Source: a virus
Virus record (IMG/VR): IMGVR_UViG_3300001352_000095
Location: 1 to 22,769 of that record
Strand: one strand, 5' to 3'
Length of the DNA stretch: 22,769 nucleotides
The notes under the pieces were generated by a model that was given only the letters and a program-made list of their open reading frames with translations, was not told where the DNA came from and did not search any database. Position 1 is the first letter of the stretch. Every line of letters starts with the position of its first letter. The position numbers and the translations under genes were made by a program. This document shows, piece by piece, positions 14,883-22,163 of this stretch.

Positions 14883-15738
14883 TTGCGTGTTTCTTCAACT
14901 CCTTTATCAACTCGTAACTCATTAAAAGTGTTGATACTTGAGAATCCTTTACAACTTTTCCTTCGGTTGTTTTGTCAAGTTGAGAAATTACTTCTTTTAA
15001 CTTTATTTTAACAACATCATCTTCTATTGAATCTGAGTATTCGTTGATTTGATTTTTGATTGAAGGAACCTGCTTGTTGATGTATTCACGCAAACTATTC
15101 GTATTTGAAATATTATTTATGTAATTTTTAAGAAGTTTTTGCTGGGCATCGTCAAGGGTACTGTATTTTTTATTAAAATTATCGACCAACAATTTATACG
15201 CAATTAGTCTTAAATCTTCGTTTTGTTTTTCATATTCGTTGACATCTACAACCTCATTTTTTTCAGAACCCCGAGAACATAAATTCTGTAGAACAGTTGT
15301 TTTTGATTCGTATATTTCCTTGGGGTCACAATATATAGTTGGATTGTGACTTTCAAACAATTTAAAAATACTTGCGTATGTTTTATAGTTTCTTATCTTG
15401 GAACGAAATAAATCATTTATTGGATACGATTCTTTAATATCCTTAACCAACTCGTATCTAGCATTTACAAGTTCCGTTTGAAGAAGTTTTTTGTGGGAAT
15501 CAAGCACAACACCGAGAAGTGTATCTGCTTTTGACGAATCACCTGTAGATTCTTCTATCAACAACTGATATAATCTTTGCTCTTTTCCAAGCGAAGTATT
15601 TTCAGAAAAATGTTTCTTTAGCAATTTGTTTGCAGGTGATTCTGCATTGCCATCGAGTATATCAGCGGTTATTTGTCTGACAAGTAATTCAAACAGGATG
15701 CCGGTATTCTTATATTTGCTATGTTTTAACTTTTTCAC
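14869..15738 (-). CDS. Unknown protein downstream of portal; GTG start
   Basis: The 289-residue product opens with the conserved-looking stretch KHSKYKNTGILFELLVRQIT, which I remember from hypothetical proteins of marine T4-like phages, usually near the portal and protease genes. The rest is helical and charged, with no catalytic motif visible. The start is GTG at 15738; the ATG two bases upstream runs straight into a stop in its own frame. No Shine-Dalgarno is visible, and TATATTTAT-type elements lie about 30 nt upstream. It is the first gene of a four-gene operon ending at 13181 and overlaps the next gene by 14 nt. Head assembly is likely from context only. Confidence 0.75.
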   Translation of the reverse strand: MKKLKHSKYKNTGILFELLVRQITADILDGNAESPANKLLKKHFSENTSLGKEQRLYQLLIEESTGDSSKADTLLGVVLDSHKKLLQTELVNARYELVKDIKESYPINDLFRSKIRNYKTYASIFKLFESHNPTIYCDPKEIYESKTTVLQNLCSRGSEKNEVVDVNEYEKQNEDLRLIAYKLLVDNFNKKYSTLDDAQQKLLKNYINNISNTNSLREYINKQVPSIKNQINEYSDSIEDDVVKIKLKEVISQLDKTTEGKVVKDSQVSTLLMSYELIKELKKHANEKK

Positions 15739-15766
15739 ATCGTTGTGGTGTGGTAATATATATGAG

Positions 15767-15781
15767 TATAAATATAAATAT
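15767..15781 (-). promoter_or_regulatory. Doubled candidate promoter element upstream of 15738
   Basis: The coding strand reads ATATTTATATTTATA, two overlapping copies of the shared ATATTTAT core, 29 nt before the GTG start. It lies in the 61-nt gap after the portal gene, which contains no clear terminator. The plus strand reads TATAAATA twice here, the T4 late box in the wrong orientation for these genes. Confidence 0.38.
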
Positions 15782-15799
15782 AAAATAGATTTTAACTAA

Positions 15800-17653
15800 T
15801 TATTTTTTAATTATATTTTTATCGTCTAAATAGTCGGTGATTGGATCGGCTTTTGATTCGTGTGACGTTTCTTCTGCTTCACATATTATTTTTGATTTTG
15901 TTTCCGGATTAACTTGTTGTTTTTGTTTCAAAAATTCGTCTAGTTTTGCTAAATCAGATTCCAACTTCAATGGACTATCTCCCCAATCACGCCCACTTAC
16001 TCGTCTTTCATCTGCTCCTTGTGGGTCTCTTCCCATTGGTTTGTCGTCAGGATGATCATATACCTTTCCCGCATTCTTACGTTTCTTTTCCTCTTTTTTG
16101 CGTTGTTTTATTGCTTCTTCTTTTTCTTCAGAAGACATATTTTCAAAATCACCGAAACCCCAACCGTCTCCTTCTTCTTCGGAATCGGTAGATTGAGTTG
16201 GATCAGCCGGATCATTTCCTTCGTTTTGTATACTTTCTAATCTAAAAAATTCCTTAGCATCATCTACAAAATTACTCCGAATATCATTAACTTCATCTTC
16301 AGAAAGACCGAATATCTTATCATATACCCAATCCTTAGAAAACATTTTTGCGTCTACCATATCTCGGGCAGTATTAAGTTTTTCAGATAGAATTCGTATC
16401 CGTTCCTCTTCAAAAATTGTAGATGGATTAGTCAACTTTAAACTAAAATCAACCAACTTGGCATCTGTGTATCCCTGTGAATAAAGATGAACTATAGCAA
16501 TTTTAGTAAGTTCACTTACGGTAATTCTTTGTAATCTTTCAATTGTTCGTGCGAACCTAATATCTTCTGCGGCCAGAGTTGCTTTACCTGTTATGCTTTC
16601 ATCGTATCCTAAAAATGCTTTTGGTACTTTAAGTGCAGCCATCATTTTGTTTTTAACATATTCGATATCTTCAGTTCCATCGTAAGTCATTCCACCTAAG
16701 TTCTCAATTCGTGTACCACTATCTCCTCCACGCACAGGTAAAAAGAAATCTTCGGTCATGTTTTGCAAATTGAACTTGAGATTATAGTCACCTGTTTTTT
16801 CATCAACAAACGGAACTTTCTTCATTTTATTGATTACCTTTTGCATAAAGTTATCAACTTCATTTGGTGGAATGTTACCAATATCAATATAAAACATTCG
16901 TTTTTCAGGTGCTCTCATAATTCTATGAATGAGCATGGCATCCTCCATAAGCTGAAGTTGTTTCCATGTTCGTCTTCCACCCTCTATCATACTTTTTCCA
17001 TAAGGTAAATAATTTGTATCTCCTAGTAATCTAAAGTGTGCAACTTCATAGTTCTCATAGTCTACACGATACTGACCTTCTTGTTTGAACATAACCAACT
17101 GAGGATTATCTGGATCCATGTCTTCTATACGAGTCATTTCATAAGTTGAAATGGGTTTAACATTTAACACCCCATAATCAGGTTCTATTTCTAAATGAAG
17201 ATAAAAATCTCCGTATTTACACATATTGCGAATCCAACCCCATAAATTAAATTCAACATTCAATATATCGTAAAATAAATTTTCAAGGATACCTTTAACA
17301 TTTGAATCAGGACTTGAAATTTTAAGAATCTCACCAAACTCACTTTTAGTAGTTGATTCATCCGCATAAATGTCTAAGGCACTTGATATAATTGGATCAG
17401 TATCCATTACTTCATAATCACTAAACAATTCCAGTCGTGCAGATTGAAATCCAATATTATTGAAACCATTTGCATAATCACTATACAAAGTGTGCATTCG
17501 TTGGTACTTGTCGTCTCGTTTTTTGGAATATTGTAAATTGTCCGTATCTGCGATTTTTAGTTTTTTACCACCGATGTTTCTAACCACGACACCACTTGAA
17601 AAAAGTTTTTTAAGTGCTCCGAATAATTTGCTTTGTTTTGGATCGTCTGCCAT
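15800..17653 (-). CDS. 20: Portal protein, gp20-like
   Basis: This forms the dodecameric portal at the packaging vertex, where gp17 docks and DNA enters. Residues 40-130 hold the usual start (SDYANGFNNIGFQSARLELF, then YEVMDTDPIISSALDIYADE). The hallmark FFLPVRGGDSGTRIENLGG lies near 305-323, followed by VKNKMMAALKVPKAFLGYDE and AAEDIRFARTIERLQR. It has 617 residues against 524 in T4. The excess is a charged low-complexity C-terminal tail from about 490 (SEEEGDGWGFG, then KQRKKEEKKRK), which may be disordered. The ATG at 17653 lacks a Shine-Dalgarno, and the leader holds a 10-bp inverted repeat whose near arm abuts the start. Confidence 0.94.
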   Translation of the reverse strand: MADDPKQSKLFGALKKLFSSGVVVRNIGGKKLKIADTDNLQYSKKRDDKYQRMHTLYSDYANGFNNIGFQSARLELFSDYEVMDTDPIISSALDIYADESTTKSEFGEILKISSPDSNVKGILENLFYDILNVEFNLWGWIRNMCKYGDFYLHLEIEPDYGVLNVKPISTYEMTRIEDMDPDNPQLVMFKQEGQYRVDYENYEVAHFRLLGDTNYLPYGKSMIEGGRRTWKQLQLMEDAMLIHRIMRAPEKRMFYIDIGNIPPNEVDNFMQKVINKMKKVPFVDEKTGDYNLKFNLQNMTEDFFLPVRGGDSGTRIENLGGMTYDGTEDIEYVKNKMMAALKVPKAFLGYDESITGKATLAAEDIRFARTIERLQRITVSELTKIAIVHLYSQGYTDAKLVDFSLKLTNPSTIFEEERIRILSEKLNTARDMVDAKMFSKDWVYDKIFGLSEDEVNDIRSNFVDDAKEFFRLESIQNEGNDPADPTQSTDSEEEGDGWGFGDFENMSSEEKEEAIKQRKKEEKKRKNAGKVYDHPDDKPMGRDPQGADERRVSGRDWGDSPLKLESDLAKLDEFLKQKQQVNPETKSKIICEAEETSHESKADPITDYLDDKNIIKK

Positions 17654-17654
17654 A

Positions 17655-17712
17655 ATATAAGTTTATAAGTGTATAATTGTATTAAATATATATGTATATG
17701 TCAAACTTATAT
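17655..17712. repeat. 10-bp inverted repeat around the portal upstream region
   Basis: ATATAAGTTT at 17655-17664 is repeated exactly inverted at 17703-17712, with 38 nt between that contain the candidate promoter element. The near arm ends 1 nt before the portal start codon. It could be an operator pair, or a fold in readthrough mRNA that hides the start. Chance is possible in AT-rich DNA. Confidence 0.4.
17682..17694 (-). promoter_or_regulatory. Candidate late promoter element for the portal gene
   Basis: The coding strand reads CATATATATTTAA, nearly identical to the element before gp17 (CATATATATTTAT), 28 nt before the portal ATG. The final T of the core is replaced by A. Confidence 0.38.
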
Positions 17713-17715
17713 GTA

Positions 17716-18324
17716 TTACTGAAACTCACTTGCAGCTCCAATAATATCACCACCATCAAATCCTTGGAAAGGACCAAGTGGGTTTTTCTCTTTTTCTAAA
17801 CGATCAATGTTCTTTTCACCTGAGTACAAAACATATTCAACCGTATCATCTACGATAAGAATCAGTACACTGATTTTCCATCCAGTCGTGTGAACTATTT
17901 TTCTGAAATTGAGCATATCTAAAAGTACACTTCCTTCTCGTTTGTTTTTAAGTCTTTCCAAATTTATTTCATATGCTAGTCCGTTTTCACGTGATGCAAG
18001 CATTTTTAATACACCCGCAGGTAGTTCTATTTTATTAAACAAAGTAAATCTAGATGGACTATCCAATTTAAACTTACTCATAACATCAAGATATGTTAAA
18101 CGTTTTACATTTGGTATATTTTCTAAATCAAGTCCCATCTTAACAAGATCGGAGTATGATGTCTTACCCACTACAATCTCATTAACAACAACCTCCACTT
18201 CGTTATATGTATCATACAAAGACTCCGTGTACACTCCCCTAGTAGGTAGCAACGATTGTGTTGCACAACCTCCTGTTAGTAATAATAGACCCGTGAGGGT
18301 GAGTATAATCGGCGTTTTCTTCAT
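17716..18324 (-). CDS. Phage-encoded lipoprotein, unknown function
   Basis: The 202-residue protein begins with a clear lipoprotein signal: MKK, a hydrophobic core (IILTLTGLLLL), then TGGC with Cys20 as the lipidation site. Ala at +2 would direct it to the outer membrane of a Gram-negative cell. The mature part has a segment near 52-90 (EIVVGKTSYSDLVKMGLD) reminiscent of BamE/SmpA-type small lipoproteins, but this is weak. The ATG at 18324 has AGGATACC upstream and lies 26 nt after the gp17 stop, so it is probably co-transcribed with gp17. It is not a head protein by appearance. Some phage lipoproteins block superinfection (for example Llp of T5), which is one possible role here. Confidence 0.85.
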   Translation of the reverse strand: MKKTPIILTLTGLLLLTGGCATQSLLPTRGVYTESLYDTYNEVEVVVNEIVVGKTSYSDLVKMGLDLENIPNVKRLTYLDVMSKFKLDSPSRFTLFNKIELPAGVLKMLASRENGLAYEINLERLKNKREGSVLLDMLNFRKIVHTTGWKISVLILIVDDTVEYVLYSGEKNIDRLEKEKNPLGPFQGFDGGDIIGAASEFQ

Positions 18325-18350
18325 ATTGAGGTATCCTGGTTGAGTATATA

Positions 18351-19952
18351 TTAATCAAGTAACCATTCTAAATTTTCACTTTGACCATGTTGATTTTTCA
18401 TTTCATATGGATTTGATGCTAAACCAGAATGTCTATAGTTTGCTCCACTGCTCATATTGGTCGTACTTCCCATGTAATCAAATAAAGATTTTTGTGTTTC
18501 AATGTTTTCAGAACGAAATCTAAGTGCAGTATCACGAACCCACAAAGCAATACACAAACTCATAACCAAGTCATCGTTGTATCCTTGCATTGCTTCGGCC
18601 TTTTGACCATTCCATACAAATGTAAACAGTTCGTCAAGAGTTCGTTCTGATCTAATTTCAACTTCTTTTTCACGAATGTAACTTTCCATTTTACTGATAA
18701 TAAGTGGACGAGTTTTTATTGATGTTGTAAAACCAGGAACTTGCTTTTTCTCTTGTCGATTTAATTTATTGGTATGTTGCGTAAATTCATCTATATATTG
18801 AAAATCTCGTTGAGTGTAATACAGGTTGCTATACCCTTTATCTATTATTTGCTGTAAAACCGCCCAACCTATGTTTGCATTTTCCACTACAAGCAATGCT
18901 CCATTGAATTCACTTGCAACTGCAACAAGAAGATTTCCGAAGTCTTTGGTTTCGACTTCTCCTTTAAATTCGGCCACTTGTTTTACGTTTTCCACATCAA
19001 ATACATGAAATGCACTTTTATCACGGCCGTCTCCACGAGCAACATCAGCTGCGACTACATAATCCTTTGTATGATTTGGATACTCCCATATCCAATACTC
19101 TTTATTTGCTCCCCGTTTTTCAACAGGTTCACTGGCAAGATTGTCTTTATACCAATCCAGTAAACTAGCATCAACAACAGACCTACCACTAGATATAAAG
19201 TCACAATCACATTCTTGAGCAGCGTCTTTTTCACCTAAGTTTTTAGTTTGTAAATCTCTCCAAGTTTGATCTCTGTCTGGATGCAATGACCAATGTAAAT
19301 TAATAGGATTAAATTCATTTGATGCATCTTGAGTTCCAACCCATGTTTTGTGAAAGAAGTTACCAATACCATTTGGAGTTGATAGTAATATAGAACGACC
19401 ACCAGTTGTAATCGTTGATTGTGAAGCAGTCCAGATTTCTTCCATATTTGTAATAAACGCACACTCGTCAACGATAAGTAAACTCAATGAAGATGAACGA
19501 GATGCGTCAACACTACTTGAAGCTGCACGGATGTTACTTCCATTTTTAAAACGCATACTAAGTTTATTCTTCTCGGTACACTCACTTCGTAACCACGAAG
19601 GTAGAAAATCTGCCATATGAGTTACCTTGGTAACAATGTTCTTTGCCGTTTCTTGATTGATGGCAATGCACAATATAGATTTGTCTGTGAAAAATGTCAT
19701 CAACCACAACGCATATCCAGATACAAGAGTCGAAATTCCCATCTGCCTTGCTTTGAGAACGATATTAAATTGCTCGTTTTTAAAACTTTCTAAAGTTTTT
19801 TCTTGAAATGGATATAAATGAAACGGTATAGTTCCCAATGTAGGATGTTGAATCTTACAATACTTTTTCATAAAGTATATAGGTGACTTCAAACACTCAG
19901 TATACTCTTGTTTTATTATTTCCCGTAAGGGCATCTTTTGTCCATCTGCCAT
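18351..19952 (-). CDS. 17: Terminase large subunit, gp17-like
   Basis: This is the packaging motor, an ATPase plus nuclease that docks on the portal. The Q motif area is near YPFQ (47-50). The P-loop is KARQMGIST (67-75), a deviant Walker A in which the usual GK is GI, and Lys67 may supply the lysine. Walker B is SLLIVDE with Asp162/Glu163, and the coupling motif is STPNG (191-195). The RNase-H-like nuclease has Asp303 in AADVARGD, Glu357 in LVVENANIG and Asp461 in YNDDLVMSL, matching the T4 acidic triad, so it appears active. Length is 533 (T4 610). The ATG at 19952 lacks a Shine-Dalgarno, with the promoter-like element 5 nt before it. Met7 (at 19934, with GGACAAAAG upstream) is an alternative start. 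Confidence 0.95.
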   Translation of the reverse strand: MADGQKMPLREIIKQEYTECLKSPIYFMKKYCKIQHPTLGTIPFHLYPFQEKTLESFKNEQFNIVLKARQMGISTLVSGYALWLMTFFTDKSILCIAINQETAKNIVTKVTHMADFLPSWLRSECTEKNKLSMRFKNGSNIRAASSSVDASRSSSLSLLIVDECAFITNMEEIWTASQSTITTGGRSILLSTPNGIGNFFHKTWVGTQDASNEFNPINLHWSLHPDRDQTWRDLQTKNLGEKDAAQECDCDFISSGRSVVDASLLDWYKDNLASEPVEKRGANKEYWIWEYPNHTKDYVVAADVARGDGRDKSAFHVFDVENVKQVAEFKGEVETKDFGNLLVAVASEFNGALLVVENANIGWAVLQQIIDKGYSNLYYTQRDFQYIDEFTQHTNKLNRQEKKQVPGFTTSIKTRPLIISKMESYIREKEVEIRSERTLDELFTFVWNGQKAEAMQGYNDDLVMSLCIALWVRDTALRFRSENIETQKSLFDYMGSTTNMSSGANYRHSGLASNPYEMKNQHGQSENLEWLLD

Positions 19953-19957
19953 TAAGG

Positions 19958-19970
19958 ATAAATATATATG
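19958..19970 (-). promoter_or_regulatory. Candidate late promoter element before gp17
   Basis: The coding strand reads CATATATATTTAT, then 5 nt, then the gp17 ATG. It lies about 20 nt past the terminator-like hairpin at 19992-20020. It is one of the cleanest copies of the shared element. Confidence 0.45.
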
Positions 19971-19991
19971 TATTTAGTTTTCTATAATATA

Positions 19992-20020
19992 AAAAGTTTC
20001 AAGGTATCGTTGAAACTTTT
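19992..20020 (-). terminator. Terminator-like hairpin overlapping a stop codon
   Basis: A perfect 11-bp stem (AAAAGTTTCAA/TTGAAACTTTT) has a 7-nt loop. On the minus strand it is followed by one more T and then TATATTATAG. The 5' arm includes the last bases of the gene at 20019-20645, including two bases of its stop. The stem is A+T-rich and the T-tract short, so termination is probably moderate. Confidence 0.6.
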
Positions 20021-20645
20021 AGAACTTGATGTCTGCATACTCAGTTAACCTGTCCTCAATTTCAGAAAGTCTTGCTTCAAGCTCTTCCAAGTCTGATTCC
20101 AAATCTTTCATAAGTTCTTTTTTATTTGGAATGTTCCATTGCTCAAGAGAACCATCTTCATTCAGAAATTTAGGGTCGTTTGTTATATGCTCTTTTGATT
20201 CAACCAATTTACTTTTGGTGTCAGACAAAAAACTAAGTTCATTTTCAAGCATTGTCTTTGCTTCGTATGCTTCATACTTACCTTCGTCTTTTAGTTTTTG
20301 TTCATGCTCTTGAACACAATCAAAACACATACCTCGCATAGCAAGCATTCTTTTATCTAAATTCTTGGTTGGATCAACAGTACACATTTTCTTTGGACAC
20401 TTGGGTGCTTCCCGTAGAGTCTTTCTGACTTTGTCCATTAAAGTTTCAGTTCTTACCTTTGAGTTAGAACCCACTTGCTTCCACTCTTTTCCGTTTTTAT
20501 CTGTCCAGATTTCACCGGGTTGACGAATAACAAGTTCTTCAACTTCTCCTTCGTATCCATGTACCTTGGGAATTTCTTCTCCTTTGAACAACTTACGTGA
20601 TCGACCGATCACATATTTCAAATCGTCTTTATCCATTTTAGCCAT
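20019..20645 (-). CDS. Cys-motif protein before gp17; possible small terminase
   Basis: The 208-residue product carries a likely zinc-binding knuckle, Cys83-x4-Cys88 and Cys107-x2-Cys110 (APKCPKKMCTVDP and RGMCFDCVQEHE). Before it is a short segment, GEIWTDKNGKEWKQVGSNSK. The C-terminal part (115-208) is strongly helical and probably coiled-coil (LMKDLESDLEELEARLSEIE). T4 places the small terminase gp16 directly before gp17, and this gene has that place and a coiled-coil, but no obvious gp16 sequence match. It is separated from gp17 by a hairpin and a promoter-like element. AAGG lies close to the ATG. The gp16 equivalence is a hypothesis. Confidence 0.75.
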   Translation of the reverse strand: MAKMDKDDLKYVIGRSRKLFKGEEIPKVHGYEGEVEELVIRQPGEIWTDKNGKEWKQVGSNSKVRTETLMDKVRKTLREAPKCPKKMCTVDPTKNLDKRMLAMRGMCFDCVQEHEQKLKDEGKYEAYEAKTMLENELSFLSDTKSKLVESKEHITNDPKFLNEDGSLEQWNIPNKKELMKDLESDLEELEARLSEIEDRLTEYADIKF

Positions 20646-20683
20646 AACCTTATTATTCCATTCTTTTTGTATTTTGTCAAATA

Positions 20684-21097
20684 TTATGATAACTTTTTAA
20701 ATTTTTGTATACACTCTTCCAGTAATGTGTTGATTAAGAAGTTTTCATACTGAGTTCTATATTTTTTGCGTTGAGTGTCTGTTAAGTCATATTGCATAAA
20801 ATACAGCTTTTCACAACATTGATCTGTTTCTTTAAATCTATCTGAAATTGCTTTTGTAATTTTTTTAACGGGTGCGTATTTTTCTCCGTATCCATATAAA
20901 TAATATACACTCAATATTGCGTGTTTTGCTTCGTCTTTCAATGCGTCTACAAATTCACGATCAAGGTAAGTTATTTTTTTTGGAAGTATTGCACGATGAG
21001 AAGTTCTAAATTGATTTAATGTGGTGTGAACGATGTCATCAATTTCGTCTTCCGTTAAATAAACATTGCCATTCAACCTAATCACACGTCGTTCCAA
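20684..21097 (-). CDS. Unknown small protein; uncertain start
   Basis: Up to 137 residues, helical, not recognised. It has EDEIDDIVHTTLNQF near 16-30 and an aromatic stretch (SVYYLYGYGEKYAP). The longest form starts with TTG at 21097, two codons after an in-frame stop and without a Shine-Dalgarno. The GTG at 21085, with GGAAC 5 nt before it, is a better start and gives a 133-residue protein opening VIRLNGNVYL. It lies 17 nt after the basic protein gene and 38 nt before the Cys-motif gene, so it belongs to the same operon. Function unknown. Confidence 0.62.
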   Translation of the reverse strand: MERRVIRLNGNVYLTEDEIDDIVHTTLNQFRTSHRAILPKKITYLDREFVDALKDEAKHAILSVYYLYGYGEKYAPVKKITKAISDRFKETDQCCEKLYFMQYDLTDTQRKKYRTQYENFLINTLLEECIQKFKKLS

Positions 21098-21114
21098 TAA
21101 CTACATCTACGAAA

Positions 21115-22161
21115 TTAATCGTATTTACCTTTTTTTAAATCTACTCGGTTGTATGATTTTTTGCTTTTCATTGGTCTGCTTTTAGGCATAGTTGATTTTC
21201 TTACCCGTGCGTAAGCATCCATTTTAGACATAAACTTTTTCTTTTTTGCTTCTGATAAGTTTCTTATTTTATGAACGAGCATCTTGATATATTCTTTTTT
21301 ACTACCACGACCTTTAAAGTATGAACTTTGATCACTCAGCAGTTTTGCAATATCAAGCATTGCTTTTAATTCTTTTACATCTTCTTCGTTATCTTTATTT
21401 TCGTTCATTTCAGTCCATCCTGTTTTTGGTACAAATTGATATTTCTCAAGTTCAACACCCGTTGGAGATAATACCATCAAAAATTCGTTTCCTTTTGCAC
21501 GAACTTTTTTGAAAGTAAACTTGGCACTTGGGTATTCTAATTTCCATTGTTTCTTTATTTCGTTTGCGTTCTTGTATTCGACCTTCTCATTTACTGGTCC
21601 ATCAAGTTTAGTAAATTCTACATAAAACCGACCCGTGTCAATTGATTCAAACGGTTTCCCACCGACTTTTTTACAATGTAGCTTTGCATCTTCTCTTGTT
21701 TTAAATACATAAGGTTTTAGTTTTCCAGTTACATATCTCGCAGATACTTCTGGTTGTGAATCATTTACACTCAATGTTAAAACTCCATGTGTGTCCTCGG
21801 ATAATTCTTCTGTGTTTTGATTATTTGCTCTCACCTTTTTAAGTCGTTCCTTTTCTTTTTTTTTAATCTTTGGTAAAAGTTTTTTACCAACCTTTGCTAT
21901 TAAACCTTTTTTGGTAGATAGTTTTTTGTCTATAAGTTCTTTTTGACCTATTGATAAATCAGAGTAATTTTTTCCACCAAGCATCTTCTTTACTATAAGA
22001 TTTTTGGCTGCTTTCTCAGAAGATGCTTTTAACTTGGCAGGAGACTTCATTCTCTTTGCAAACATCTTTTTCTTTATTTGTCGTTTTTTTGCACTTCGTT
22101 TTGCAACCATTGCGAGTTTTCTTCTGGCCTGTCGAGATAAATTTCGTTCATCAACTTCCAT
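21115..22161 (-). CDS. Unknown, strongly basic protein
   Basis: The 348-residue product has an N-terminal part (8-115) of Lys/Arg-rich helices (LSRQARRKLAMVAKRSAKKR at 8-27, then LSIGQKELIDKKL and LLPKIKKKEKERLKKVR). From memory this resembles a conserved hypothetical family of marine T4-like phages. The middle (125-250) has two alpha/beta segments (YVFKTREDAKLHCKKVGGKP, then the FTFKKVRAKGNEFLMVLSP area). The C-terminus is again basic (KKKKFMSKMDAYARVRKS). The charge suggests nucleic acid binding, perhaps DNA condensation in the head or a packaging accessory. TGAGGTTT serves as Shine-Dalgarno, and the ATG follows the upstream stop by 2 nt. Confidence 0.75.
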   Translation of the reverse strand: MEVDERNLSRQARRKLAMVAKRSAKKRQIKKKMFAKRMKSPAKLKASSEKAAKNLIVKKMLGGKNYSDLSIGQKELIDKKLSTKKGLIAKVGKKLLPKIKKKEKERLKKVRANNQNTEELSEDTHGVLTLSVNDSQPEVSARYVTGKLKPYVFKTREDAKLHCKKVGGKPFESIDTGRFYVEFTKLDGPVNEKVEYKNANEIKKQWKLEYPSAKFTFKKVRAKGNEFLMVLSPTGVELEKYQFVPKTGWTEMNENKDNEEDVKELKAMLDIAKLLSDQSSYFKGRGSKKEYIKMLVHKIRNLSEAKKKKFMSKMDAYARVRKSTMPKSRPMKSKKSYNRVDLKKGKYD

Positions 22162-22163
22162 TT

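Noticed and set aside
636-15780. T4-type late box TATAAATA on the plus strand (636-643, 7561-7568, 15767-15774, 15773-15780)
   Set aside because: It faces away from all genes here; no plus-strand gene follows. Three of the four copies are simply the complement of the TATATTTAT element discussed for the minus strand.
17716-18324. Assigning the lipoprotein as a spanin subunit
   Set aside because: At 202 residues it is much larger than usual o-spanins, is not Pro-rich, and no adjacent i-spanin with an N-terminal membrane anchor is present.
21086-21097. TTG at 21097 as the start of the small gene
   Set aside because: It has no Shine-Dalgarno, while GTG at 21085 has GGAAC at good spacing. The longer coordinates are kept only to show the full open frame.
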